From NCBI GenBank assembly GCA_030604505.1, contig JAUVVT010000167.1, positions 1-5,606 of the forward strand: 5,606 nucleotides of DNA. The letters run 5' to 3'. The position numbers were made by a program, and so were the translations under genes. This DNA comes from a bacterium (GTDB lineage Bacteria; SM23-31; JAUVVT01). The number at the start of each line of letters is the position of its first letter. Position 1 is the stretch's first letter. Positions 1 through 5,606 of the stretch are shown piece after piece. The notes below the pieces were generated by a model. That model saw only the letters and a program-made list of their open reading frames with translations, made no database searches and was not told the origin of the DNA.

Positions 1-47
1 CGTAAATAGAAATAAGCAATAAATGTTTTTACATCACGATTAAAGAA

Positions 48-56
48 AAGGAGGGG
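48..56 (+). promoter_or_regulatory. Strong Shine-Dalgarno site of the Gfo/Idh/MocA gene
   Basis: The purine run AAGGAGGGG ends 7 bases before the ATG at 64. This is near-ideal complementarity and spacing to the 16S rRNA 3' end. An in-frame TAA at 13-15 lies upstream, which together with the site supports ATG 64 as the start. No convincing promoter can be placed in the 63 bases available before the gene. Confidence 0.85.
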
Positions 57-63
57 TAAATTT

Positions 64-1422
64 ATGAAAGAAAATAATGGTATAAACAGAAGGGAGTTTT
101 TGCTCCGCAGTACCCTTGGGGGAGCGGCAGCGAGCATGGGGCTTGCATCGAATATGTCGTTTGCAGAAGCAAGGAAAACGGTACCAACAGGAAAAACAAT
201 AAACGTTGGTATGATTGGTGTGGGGTCGAGAGCGGCGCAATTAATGGAAGCAATAATGTCGATAGAGGGAACTGAAATTGTTGCAGTTTGCGATGCCTAT
301 AAGGGAAGAATAGATCGCGCTATTGAAAGAACACAGGGAAAAGCTAAGGACTATAAAGATTATAAAAAAATTCTTGCCGATCCAGATATTGATGTTGTTG
401 TTGTTTCTACTCCAGACCACTGGCACAAGGTTATGTGTATTGATTCGCTTGAAGCGGGAAAAGATGTTTATTGTGAAAAGCCATTGACTTATACAGTTGA
501 TGAAGGTGTTGAAATAGTAAATGCTGTAAAAAGAACCGGAAAGATACTTCAGGTTGGCAGTCAGGGTATGAGTACAATGATACAGAGGAAAGCAAGAGAG
601 ATAATCAGGTCCGGTAGACTGGGCAAAATAACTATGATTCGTGCCACCTACAACCGAAATACGGCAAGCGGTGCGTGGATCTATCCGATTCCTCCCGATG
701 CTTCGAGAAGTACTGTTGGCTGGGATATGTTTTTGGGGTCTGCTCCGAGAAGGCCGCTCAGTATGGAAAGATTTTTCAGATGGAGATGCTATGAGGATTA
801 TTCTGGTGGGATTTCCACTGACCTTTTTGTTCACCTCTGTACTACAATACATTTTATAATGGATGCTAAGGTTCCGTCAATGGCTGTGGGAGCTGGACAG
901 CTTTACAGATGGAAAGAAAGCAGGGATGTGCCCGATACAATTAACGGTGTTTTAGAGTATCCTGAGGGATTTGCAGTTAATTTGAGCGGAACATTCAATA
1001 ATCAAATGGCAGGCGGCGCAGGTTTTATGATTATGGGTACCGAGGGAAGTATTCAATTGGGAGGAAATAGTCTTGTTTTTAATACTGAACATCCAATAGA
1101 AAGCAATGATTGGATTGTTACTGCCTGGCCGAAAAAGCTGGAGCAAGCATACTACAAAGACCCAAAGATCAGGGCATCTGAAGTGCCGTCGAGTTGGGAT
1201 CCGAATGTGTATTCCGCAAGTGAAACTTATAGAGAAGAAGGATATAGTTCTACTATTCTGCATTTTGAGCATTTCTTTGATTGCGTTAGAACAAGAAAGC
1301 AGCCGATACAGGATGCAACAGTCGGCCACCATGCGGCAGCATGTGCACATATGATAAATATTTCCGCTAAGGAAAAACGTTTTATTTACTGGGATTTTAA
1401 TAGAGATACGGTTAAGGCTTGA
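64..1422 (+). CDS. Tat-exported Gfo/Idh/MocA family NAD(P)-dependent oxidoreductase
   Basis: This 452-residue protein is complete. Residues 8-15 (NRREFLLR) form a twin-arginine motif, followed by a small-residue hydrophobic stretch and a likely signal peptidase site after A34-E-A36, so export to the periplasm is predicted. A Rossmann dinucleotide-binding fold starts near residue 46, with the glycine motif G52-V-G54-S-R56. The family signatures are W120-H121-K122, E138-K139-P140 (catalytic lysine of the EKP motif) and G248-G249 followed by D253 and H257, where the family places catalytic acid/base residues. The C-terminal half (about 145-445) is the family's alpha/beta substrate domain. Members oxidise or reduce sugars, inositols and related polyols with NAD(P). 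Exported members such as Zymomonas glucose-fructose oxidoreductase carry a tightly bound cofactor across the membrane. The substrate here cannot be named. A strong ribosome site precedes it and an intrinsic terminator follows, so it ends its own transcription unit. It looks GC-richer than its neighbours. Confidence 0.93.
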   Translation: MKENNGINRREFLLRSTLGGAAASMGLASNMSFAEARKTVPTGKTINVGMIGVGSRAAQLMEAIMSIEGTEIVAVCDAYKGRIDRAIERTQGKAKDYKDYKKILADPDIDVVVVSTPDHWHKVMCIDSLEAGKDVYCEKPLTYTVDEGVEIVNAVKRTGKILQVGSQGMSTMIQRKAREIIRSGRLGKITMIRATYNRNTASGAWIYPIPPDASRSTVGWDMFLGSAPRRPLSMERFFRWRCYEDYSGGISTDLFVHLCTTIHFIMDAKVPSMAVGAGQLYRWKESRDVPDTINGVLEYPEGFAVNLSGTFNNQMAGGAGFMIMGTEGSIQLGGNSLVFNTEHPIESNDWIVTAWPKKLEQAYYKDPKIRASEVPSSWDPNVYSASETYREEGYSSTILHFEHFFDCVRTRKQPIQDATVGHHAAACAHMINISAKEKRFIYWDFNRDTVKA

Positions 1423-1455
1423 TTGGGAAAATAATTAAAAACGCTTATATTGTAT

Positions 1456-1483
1456 GGGCGAACATATATGTTCGCCCTTTTTT
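1456..1483 (+). terminator. Rho-independent terminator after the oxidoreductase gene
   Basis: A perfect 11-bp inverted repeat (GGGCGAACATA at 1456-1466, TATGTTCGCCC at 1467-1477) is followed directly by six T residues (1478-1483). It lies 33 bases after the stop codon at 1420-1422. The T tract is only on the + strand side; on the minus strand the nearest T run is about 15 bases away. It should therefore mainly terminate rightward transcription. The convergent gene ending at 1584 shows no equally clear terminator of its own in 1484-1583. Confidence 0.92.
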
Positions 1484-1583
1484 ATTAAATTTATCGAACA
1501 GGTATGTGAGCCAATTATATAAGTGTAGCAAAATGCATAATGTTTTTATGTTTTATAGGAATGTTAATTTATCGAGGAATTTA

Positions 1584-3833
1584 TTACTTCGTATATAACG
1601 TCAATAGAATCAGTGCAATTATATTCAAGATGAAAAGATATATACAACTAATAAAAATTCCTGATAATGGGATTATGAACGAAGATATCAGCAGTGCACC
1701 TATCGAGGAGCCCAAAAGGTCAGCAGAGTATATTATTCCAAAGTCTTTTTTTGAATTTTTTAAACTGTCTTCCATATACAAAGTATTGGCAAATTGGAAA
1801 TGACATCCACCGAGAAATCCGGAAATAATAATCAGCATTATAAGATAAATTTCTGTTAAATGGAATAATTTTTCGGTTCCTGAAAGTATAGGAAATGAAA
1901 CAGCTAAAATTACCGGTAAGAACGAAATTATCAGCTGGGTCTTTTTCAACCAATTGAGGGCTTTTGATTTGTCTTTAATTATTTTTAGTGCAGTCCACCC
2001 GCCAAGTGCAAGCCCACCCATAAAACTTGCTATTATGATTGTAATTTTGCTGTAGATATATCCGTAGAGGATTTGAAAACCCAAGATTAACATAACTTCC
2101 AGGCATATTACGGAAAATCCGGCTATATATGATGCAGTAACAATGCTTTTTTTCTTCTTAAGAAATAAAAACGGAAGGCAAAATAACATCAATATGAAAA
2201 ATATGAATATTTCTTTGTATTTAAGATTATAGATAAGGTTAAAGATATTTTTGATTTTTTCCGAGGAGTAAGTGCTCCAGAGGACAATGTTATAATAGTA
2301 TCCCACCGGTCTGAAATCTTTGTTGAGTTCGCTCTTGGAGACGGATGAAATAACAGAAGCTGCATATTCGGTCCTTTCTTTTGACATCCGAAAAGGAAGA
2401 TAGAATTCACTGACATACATTGTATTTATTGCTCTTTCTTTTAGTCTTTTGATTAGTATATCCGGGTTATCGGTAATTATTCCTTTTTGGTTTGATGCTA
2501 TATAAGTCATAGTGCTGCCCGGAATAATTATTATATCCTCGAAAACCTTTTTAAGTGTTTTATCAATAGTTCCAAAGAATTGAGCAAGGGTGTTGTTTAT
2601 GTAATTTTCTGATGATGTTAGTTTAAATGAAAATATCCCACCGTCGTTCAATATTTTAGAAATCTCTCTGAAAAATTCAATTGTATAAAACCTGTTTATA
2701 AGCGCATTTGAGGGGTCCGGGAAATTAGCAATGATGCAATCATACTTTTTTCTGCACTTTTTTACAAAGTATCTTCCGTCGACATTATGAATATTTATAT
2801 TTTTGTAAGATTTTGGAGGGAGGTCTTCTTTTGAAAGATATTTTCTACCGAGTTCAATGATTGCAGGGTCAAGTTCAATATAGTCGATTTCTTTAATGCT
2901 TTTGTGTTTTACTGCCTGATATATTCCTCCGTTTATGCCTCCTCCCATTAGTAATATACTCTTTGGCTCGGGATGTTCGATAAGAGCAAAGTGAACGGAT
3001 TCTTCGGCAGACATAATATCTGATGAAGAAAAAAGAAAAATTCCATTTTCATAAAAATTCCTTTGATTCGATTCTTCCAGAACGACAATATTTCCATAAA
3101 CAGTATTTTTTGATTCGAGGATTTTATAGTTCTTCCATAAGAGTTTTTCTGAAAATTTTTCAAGTCTGTCAGAAAACGGGAAAAGACAGATAAAGTAGGT
3201 AAATGAAAAGATTATGATAATCGAAATTTGGTATAGAGTTCTTTTTTTAAGGAATAAAATAAATAATGCTGAGAGCAGACATAAAAAACATATCAGGAAG
3301 GATATTTGAAAATTCAGAAGATGTTTTATAAGGAAAAAGTTTAATAAAAGTCCCCCGAGAAATGCCCCGGCGCCCTCAAGGATATAAACACGACCGACTG
3401 ACCTTTCTCTCCCTTGTTCAGTAAGATAATGAAAAAGTTTGCTCAAAGCAGGAAATAACGCACCTGATAGAAAGCAGAAGGGAAGAAGGAAGAGCAGTGA
3501 AAGACCTGCTATGGAAAATATACCAACAAGTTCTCCCGTCTGGATATTTAGAATATTTTTTATTGACCTTATGAATATAAGTGTGAGGGGAAGTATTATA
3601 GCTAACAGTATAAAGATTATAGAGACAGTTAATTTTATTTTTCTCTCCGAAGTAAAAGCTTTGCTAAAGACAAAGCTGCCGGCTGCCGTGCCTAATAGCC
3701 AGCTGCATAGTGTTATTCCAATAGAGAGCTCGTTGCCGCCGAAAATAATCATCAATTCGCGTATAAATATAATCTGAGCCGTTACGGAAATTACACCGTA
3801 TTTTATAAATATTATATCAATTATCTTTTTCAT
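1584..3833 (-). CDS. Membrane-embedded spermidine-synthase-like protein (two membrane halves flanking a Rossmann domain)
   Basis: This 749-residue protein is complete and reads leftward. About seven hydrophobic helices fill residues 8-219, a soluble domain fills about 230-535, and about seven more helices fill 541-747. The soluble part resembles the spermidine/spermine synthase Rossmann fold: Y246-G-N-I-V-V-L-E near its start, the nucleotide loop G297-G-G, the ribose-binding E320-L-D322, D352-G353, and N370-F-P-D373-P with N379-R-F-Y following. Membrane motifs such as G32-G-N-E-L near residue 35 and a late FMGGLALGG (604-612) are typical of the fused membrane/spermidine-synthase family in environmental bacteria. 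Against E. coli SpeE the acidic residues for amine binding are changed: Asp after GGG is I300, Glu of the LRE segment is Q306, and the first Asp of the DxxDP motif is N370. True spermidine synthesis is therefore doubtful. ATG 3833 is chosen because an in-frame stop lies about ten codons upstream and a promoter fits; no clear Shine-Dalgarno site is seen. Confidence 0.88.
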   Translation of the reverse strand: MKKIIDIIFIKYGVISVTAQIIFIRELMIIFGGNELSIGITLCSWLLGTAAGSFVFSKAFTSERKIKLTVSIIFILLAIILPLTLIFIRSIKNILNIQTGELVGIFSIAGLSLLFLLPFCFLSGALFPALSKLFHYLTEQGRERSVGRVYILEGAGAFLGGLLLNFFLIKHLLNFQISFLICFLCLLSALFILFLKKRTLYQISIIIIFSFTYFICLFPFSDRLEKFSEKLLWKNYKILESKNTVYGNIVVLEESNQRNFYENGIFLFSSSDIMSAEESVHFALIEHPEPKSILLMGGGINGGIYQAVKHKSIKEIDYIELDPAIIELGRKYLSKEDLPPKSYKNINIHNVDGRYFVKKCRKKYDCIIANFPDPSNALINRFYTIEFFREISKILNDGGIFSFKLTSSENYINNTLAQFFGTIDKTLKKVFEDIIIIPGSTMTYIASNQKGIITDNPDILIKRLKERAINTMYVSEFYLPFRMSKERTEYAASVISSVSKSELNKDFRPVGYYYNIVLWSTYSSEKIKNIFNLIYNLKYKEIFIFFILMLFCLPFLFLKKKKSIVTASYIAGFSVICLEVMLILGFQILYGYIYSKITIIIASFMGGLALGGWTALKIIKDKSKALNWLKKTQLIISFLPVILAVSFPILSGTEKLFHLTEIYLIMLIIISGFLGGCHFQFANTLYMEDSLKNSKKDFGIIYSADLLGSSIGALLISSFIIPLSGIFISCIYLFILNIIALILLTLYTK

Positions 3834-3859
3834 AATTAGTGATATTGTTTGGATGATTA

Positions 3860-3888
3860 ATTATAAGATTATCAAATTTAAAAATCAA
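3860..3888 (-). promoter_or_regulatory. Predicted sigma70-type promoter for the leftward membrane gene
   Basis: On the minus strand TTGATT (3888-3883) and TATAAT (3865-3860) are separated by exactly 17 bases. The -10 is a perfect consensus match and the -35 matches 4 of 6. Transcription would begin near 3853, giving a leader of about 20 bases before the ATG at 3833. The region is AT-rich, so a chance match is possible, but spacing, orientation and distance all fit. Confidence 0.65.
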
Positions 3889-3934
3889 GGATTTTACTTA
3901 ATTTCTTGTTAAAAGTTTCTCCACCTTCAGCGGA

Positions 3935-3962
3935 GATTACTTTCCTTTCAAAGAAAGTAAGT
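3935..3962. repeat. Palindrome abutting the DUF362 promoter (copy 1 of a shared element)
   Basis: TTACTTTC (3937-3944) and GAAAGTAA (3953-3960) form a perfect 8-bp inverted repeat around an 8-base centre. With flanks it reads GATTACTTT ... GAAAGTAAGT. It ends two bases before the -35 box at 3964, a position suited to an operator or activator site. A smaller inverted repeat, TCTCC (3918-3922) with GGAGA (3932-3936), sits immediately to the left. The same outer arms recur before the radical SAM gene. It could instead be a dispersed palindromic repeat without a regulatory role. Confidence 0.6.
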
Positions 3963-3963
3963 C

Positions 3964-3992
3964 TTGACAAATAGGATAGGATATTATATATT
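3964..3992 (+). promoter_or_regulatory. Predicted sigma70-type promoter for the DUF362 gene
   Basis: TTGACA (3964-3969, perfect -35 consensus) is followed after 17 bases by TATATT (3987-3992, 5 of 6 to the -10 consensus). Transcription would begin near 3999, leaving a leader of about 27 bases with the ribosome site AGGTGA at 4013-4018, 7 bases before the ATG. This is the best promoter in the window and probably drives the DUF362 gene and perhaps the radical SAM gene behind it. Confidence 0.72.
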
Positions 3993-4025
3993 TTAAAATT
4001 AGAGATATGAATAGGTGATTTTTAA

Positions 4026-5012
4026 ATGAACAGAAGGCAGTTTCTAAAAGATAATTTATTTGCATTCGGTATGCTTTATGGCGGTAAGGGATTTTCATAC
4101 AATAGCATTTTCGGTAAAACTTCAGAAAGTTCCAAGGTAATAATTGTCAGAGATAATTCACTGAAAATCAAACAATTCAGTTATAATGTTGATAAACTCT
4201 CTTTGCTTCTTGATAAAGCGATGAACAGTCTGTATGGAACAAAAGATGCCGCTGATGCGTGGAAAATGGTTGTAAGTCCCGGTGATGTTGTTGGTTTAAA
4301 GGTAAATTGTCTTTCGGGTAAAAGGATGTCTACCTCTGTGGAACTTGTGAATATTATTATTTCACGACTTCAGAGGATTGGTGTGAAGAAAAAGAATATA
4401 ATAATCTGGGATAGAATGAATATAGACATGGAAAGAGCCGGATTCGAAATAAATACTAAGGGGAATGATGTAAAATGTTTTGGCAACGATGCAGCGGGTT
4501 TTGGGAGTGAACTGGCTATTTATGGGGAGATAGGAAGTCTATTGTCAAGGACATTAACAGATTATTGCAGTGTTATCATTGACCTGCCTGTTTTGAAAGA
4601 CCATGGTATAGTTGGGGTAACAATCAGTCTGAAAAATTTTTTCGGTGCCATTCACAATCCTAATAAATATCATGAGAAATTAGGTGACCCGTATATAGCG
4701 GATTTGTGGTTAGTACCGGAGATAAAAAACAAAACAAAACTTATTATATGTGATGCTCTTACTGCACAATATGAGGGTGGACCGCCGTATAAACCGCAGT
4801 GGATATGGGATTTTAACGGAATTCTTGTAGGAAACGACCCTGTGGCAATTGATTATATCGGATGGCAGATTATCGAAGAAAAAAGAAAAGAAAGAGGTTT
4901 GAAATCTCTTAAAGAGGTTGGAAGAGAACCAAATTATATTAATACAGCAGGAGATAGCAATCATAATATTGGAGTTAATAATCCCAATAAAATAGAAGTA
5001 GTTAAAGTTTAG
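4026..5012 (+). CDS. DUF362 domain-containing protein with twin-arginine leader
   Basis: This 328-residue protein is complete. An in-frame TAA lies directly before the ATG and AGGTGA stands 7 bases upstream, so the start is firm. Residues 2-8 (NRRQFLK) are a classic twin-arginine motif, followed by a short, weakly hydrophobic segment (about 11-20), so export or membrane anchoring is likely. The DUF362 body runs from about 37 to 328. Recognisable stretches are the PGDVVGLKVN segment (85-94), P188-V-L-K-D-H193 followed by G-V-T and K203-N-F-F-G207, and the late N270-D-P-V-A-I-D276 with R287. DUF362 has no settled biochemical function; many members carry ferredoxin-type 4Fe-4S clusters. This one shows no CxxCxxC cluster motif and only a few scattered cysteines (C95, C151, C181, C242). 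It shares a control region with the divergent membrane gene and precedes the radical SAM gene by 119 bases in the same direction. Confidence 0.88.
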   Translation: MNRRQFLKDNLFAFGMLYGGKGFSYNSIFGKTSESSKVIIVRDNSLKIKQFSYNVDKLSLLLDKAMNSLYGTKDAADAWKMVVSPGDVVGLKVNCLSGKRMSTSVELVNIIISRLQRIGVKKKNIIIWDRMNIDMERAGFEINTKGNDVKCFGNDAAGFGSELAIYGEIGSLLSRTLTDYCSVIIDLPVLKDHGIVGVTISLKNFFGAIHNPNKYHEKLGDPYIADLWLVPEIKNKTKLIICDALTAQYEGGPPYKPQWIWDFNGILVGNDPVAIDYIGWQIIEEKRKERGLKSLKEVGREPNYINTAGDSNHNIGVNNPNKIEVVKV

Positions 5013-5048
5013 CTGCTTTTTTTGGAGGAAAGCGGACTGTGTAAAAGC

Positions 5049-5106
5049 GATTACTTTAAATTTCTTACATCTTTTTCAAAAGATGTAAATTTCAATGAAA
5101 GTAAGT
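5049..5106. repeat. Nested inverted repeat before the radical SAM gene (copy 2 of a shared element)
   Basis: The outer arms GATTACTTT (5049-5057) and GAAAGTAAGT (5097-5106) are the same as in the palindrome at 3935-3962. Inside them is a perfect 11-bp inverted repeat, TTACATCTTTT (5065-5075) and AAAAGATGTAA (5078-5088), around a 2-base centre. No T tract follows, so it is a poor intrinsic terminator. An mRNA hairpin that attenuates or protects the transcript, a protein-binding site, or a mobile palindromic repeat are all possible. The other part of the spacer (5013-5048) holds only a weak GCTTT/AAAGC stem and no clear promoter. Confidence 0.65.
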
Positions 5107-5131
5107 TTAAAAAGTAAGGAAGCATTGAATA

Positions 5132-5606
5132 ATGAAAACAGAGATTACAAGACGAGAGGTGTTAAAGAGGTGTTCATTGATTTGTTCGGCAGTGGTTTTA
5201 AGCGGGAAGAGTGGTTTTCAAAGTATGAATTCCAGGGAGTATGATGATTTCAAGGTCGAGGCAAAGTATTATGAAGAACTTCCGAATAAAAGAGTAAGAT
5301 GTACACTTTGTCCAAAGGAATGTGAAGTTGATGATATGGAGAGGGGATTTTGTGGAGTGAAAGAAAATATCGGCGGAAAATATTATACTTTTGTTCATTC
5401 CAAGCCGTGCACGATTCATATTGATCCGATTGAAAAAAAGCCGTTGTTTCATTTTCTTCCCGGTACAACAGCCCTGTCGTTAGCCACAGTCGGCTGTAAT
5501 ATGGATTGTAAGTTTTGCCAGAACTGGCAGATTTCGCAGCTAAGACCCGAACAGAGCCAATATTATTTTATGCCGCCTGATAAGATTGTTGATGCTACAA
5601 TAAAGA
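5132..5606 (+). CDS. AmmeMemoRadiSam-type radical SAM enzyme with twin-arginine leader (partial, 3' end outside window)
   Basis: The reading frame is open from ATG 5132 to the window edge, giving 158 codons; relatives are typically well over 300 residues. An in-frame TGA at 5126-5128 and the ribosome site TAAGGAAG (5115-5122) support this start. Residues 6-13 (TRREVLKR) plus a hydrophobic run (about 15-24) form a Tat-like leader. Next comes a cysteine cluster, C57-x2-C60-x3-C64 with C74-G, typical of this family's N-terminus. Then come C93 and the radical SAM signature C122-N-M-D-C126-K-F-C129-Q-N-W, which binds the 4Fe-4S cluster that cleaves S-adenosylmethionine. Relatives are usually encoded near AMMECR1-like and Memo-like proteins, which could lie just beyond the window. 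The reaction is not established. If ATG 5225 (M32) were used the leader would be lost, but no good ribosome site precedes it. Assignment to radical SAM is secure; the subfamily is likely. Confidence 0.87.
   Translation, partial: MKTEITRREVLKRCSLICSAVVLSGKSGFQSMNSREYDDFKVEAKYYEELPNKRVRCTLCPKECEVDDMERGFCGVKENIGGKYYTFVHSKPCTIHIDPIEKKPLFHFLPGTTALSLATVGCNMDCKFCQNWQISQLRPEQSQYYFMPPDKIVDATIK

Noticed and set aside
24..34. Small ATGT/ACAT stem before the first gene, considered as a regulatory hairpin
   Set aside because: Four AT-rich base pairs around a T-rich loop are too weak to distinguish from chance.
241..852. 203-codon open frame on the minus strand
   Set aside because: It lies wholly opposite the well-supported oxidoreductase gene, resembles no known family and has low-complexity, Ser/Ile/Asn-rich content typical of antisense frames.
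1533..1550. CATAA/TTATG stem considered as the terminator of the leftward gene
   Set aside because: It has only five AT-rich pairs and no suitable T tract on the minus strand.
1540..1803. 87-codon open frame on the plus strand in the convergent region
   Set aside because: Most of it is antisense to the C-terminal membrane helices of the leftward gene. It has no ribosome site and no recognisable motif.
3439..3777. 112-codon open frame on the plus strand
   Set aside because: It is antisense to the N-terminal membrane half of the leftward gene, and its composition is what reverse-complemented membrane codons produce.
1584..3833. Naming the membrane gene speE (spermidine synthase)
   Set aside because: The acidic substrate residues are replaced and the protein is about 2.5 times the usual length, with two membrane halves. 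A spermidine synthase function is not supported.
5250..5468. Two overlapping minus-strand frames near the right edge
   Set aside because: They are antisense to the radical SAM gene, whose cysteine motifs clearly define the coding strand.

Overview
The window is AT-rich bacterial DNA. Codon choice leans to A/T-ending codons and the intergenic regions are very AT-rich. It carries four protein genes: three complete and one cut off by the right edge. No rRNA, tRNA, CRISPR array or insertion sequence was seen. Protein style (Tat-exported Gfo/Idh/MocA oxidoreductase, DUF362, a membrane-embedded spermidine-synthase-like protein, an AmmeMemoRadiSam-type radical SAM enzyme) together with usable Shine-Dalgarno sites suggests a Bacteroidota/Ignavibacteriota-like (FCB group) or similar environmental anaerobe. 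This is an inference from style and not a proven assignment.

Layout. Positions 64-1422 (+) encode a Tat-signal Gfo/Idh/MocA oxidoreductase, closed by a textbook intrinsic terminator at 1456-1483. Convergent to it, 1584-3833 (-) encodes a 749-residue protein in which a spermidine-synthase-like Rossmann domain sits between two multi-helix membrane halves. A 192-bp divergent region (3834-4025) follows. It has a good sigma70-type promoter in each direction and a palindrome abutting the rightward -35. Rightward, 4026-5012 encodes a Tat-signal DUF362 protein. After a 119-bp spacer holding a nested inverted repeat, 5132 onward encodes a Tat-signal-bearing radical SAM enzyme resembling the AmmeMemoRadiSam family; it is open at the window end.

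How the genes may work together. The first gene looks like an independent transcription unit for exported sugar or polyol oxidoreduction. The divergent membrane 'spermidine synthase', the DUF362 protein and the radical SAM enzyme share a control region and form a plausible functional set at the cytoplasmic membrane. Two points stand out. The synthase-like protein lacks acidic residues used by true aminopropyltransferases. The radical SAM enzyme has a clear twin-arginine leader although its chemistry needs cytoplasmic S-adenosylmethionine and low-potential electrons. The function of this set cannot be deduced from the window alone. Genes beyond position 5606 (AMMECR1-like and Memo-like partners) would be the most informative.
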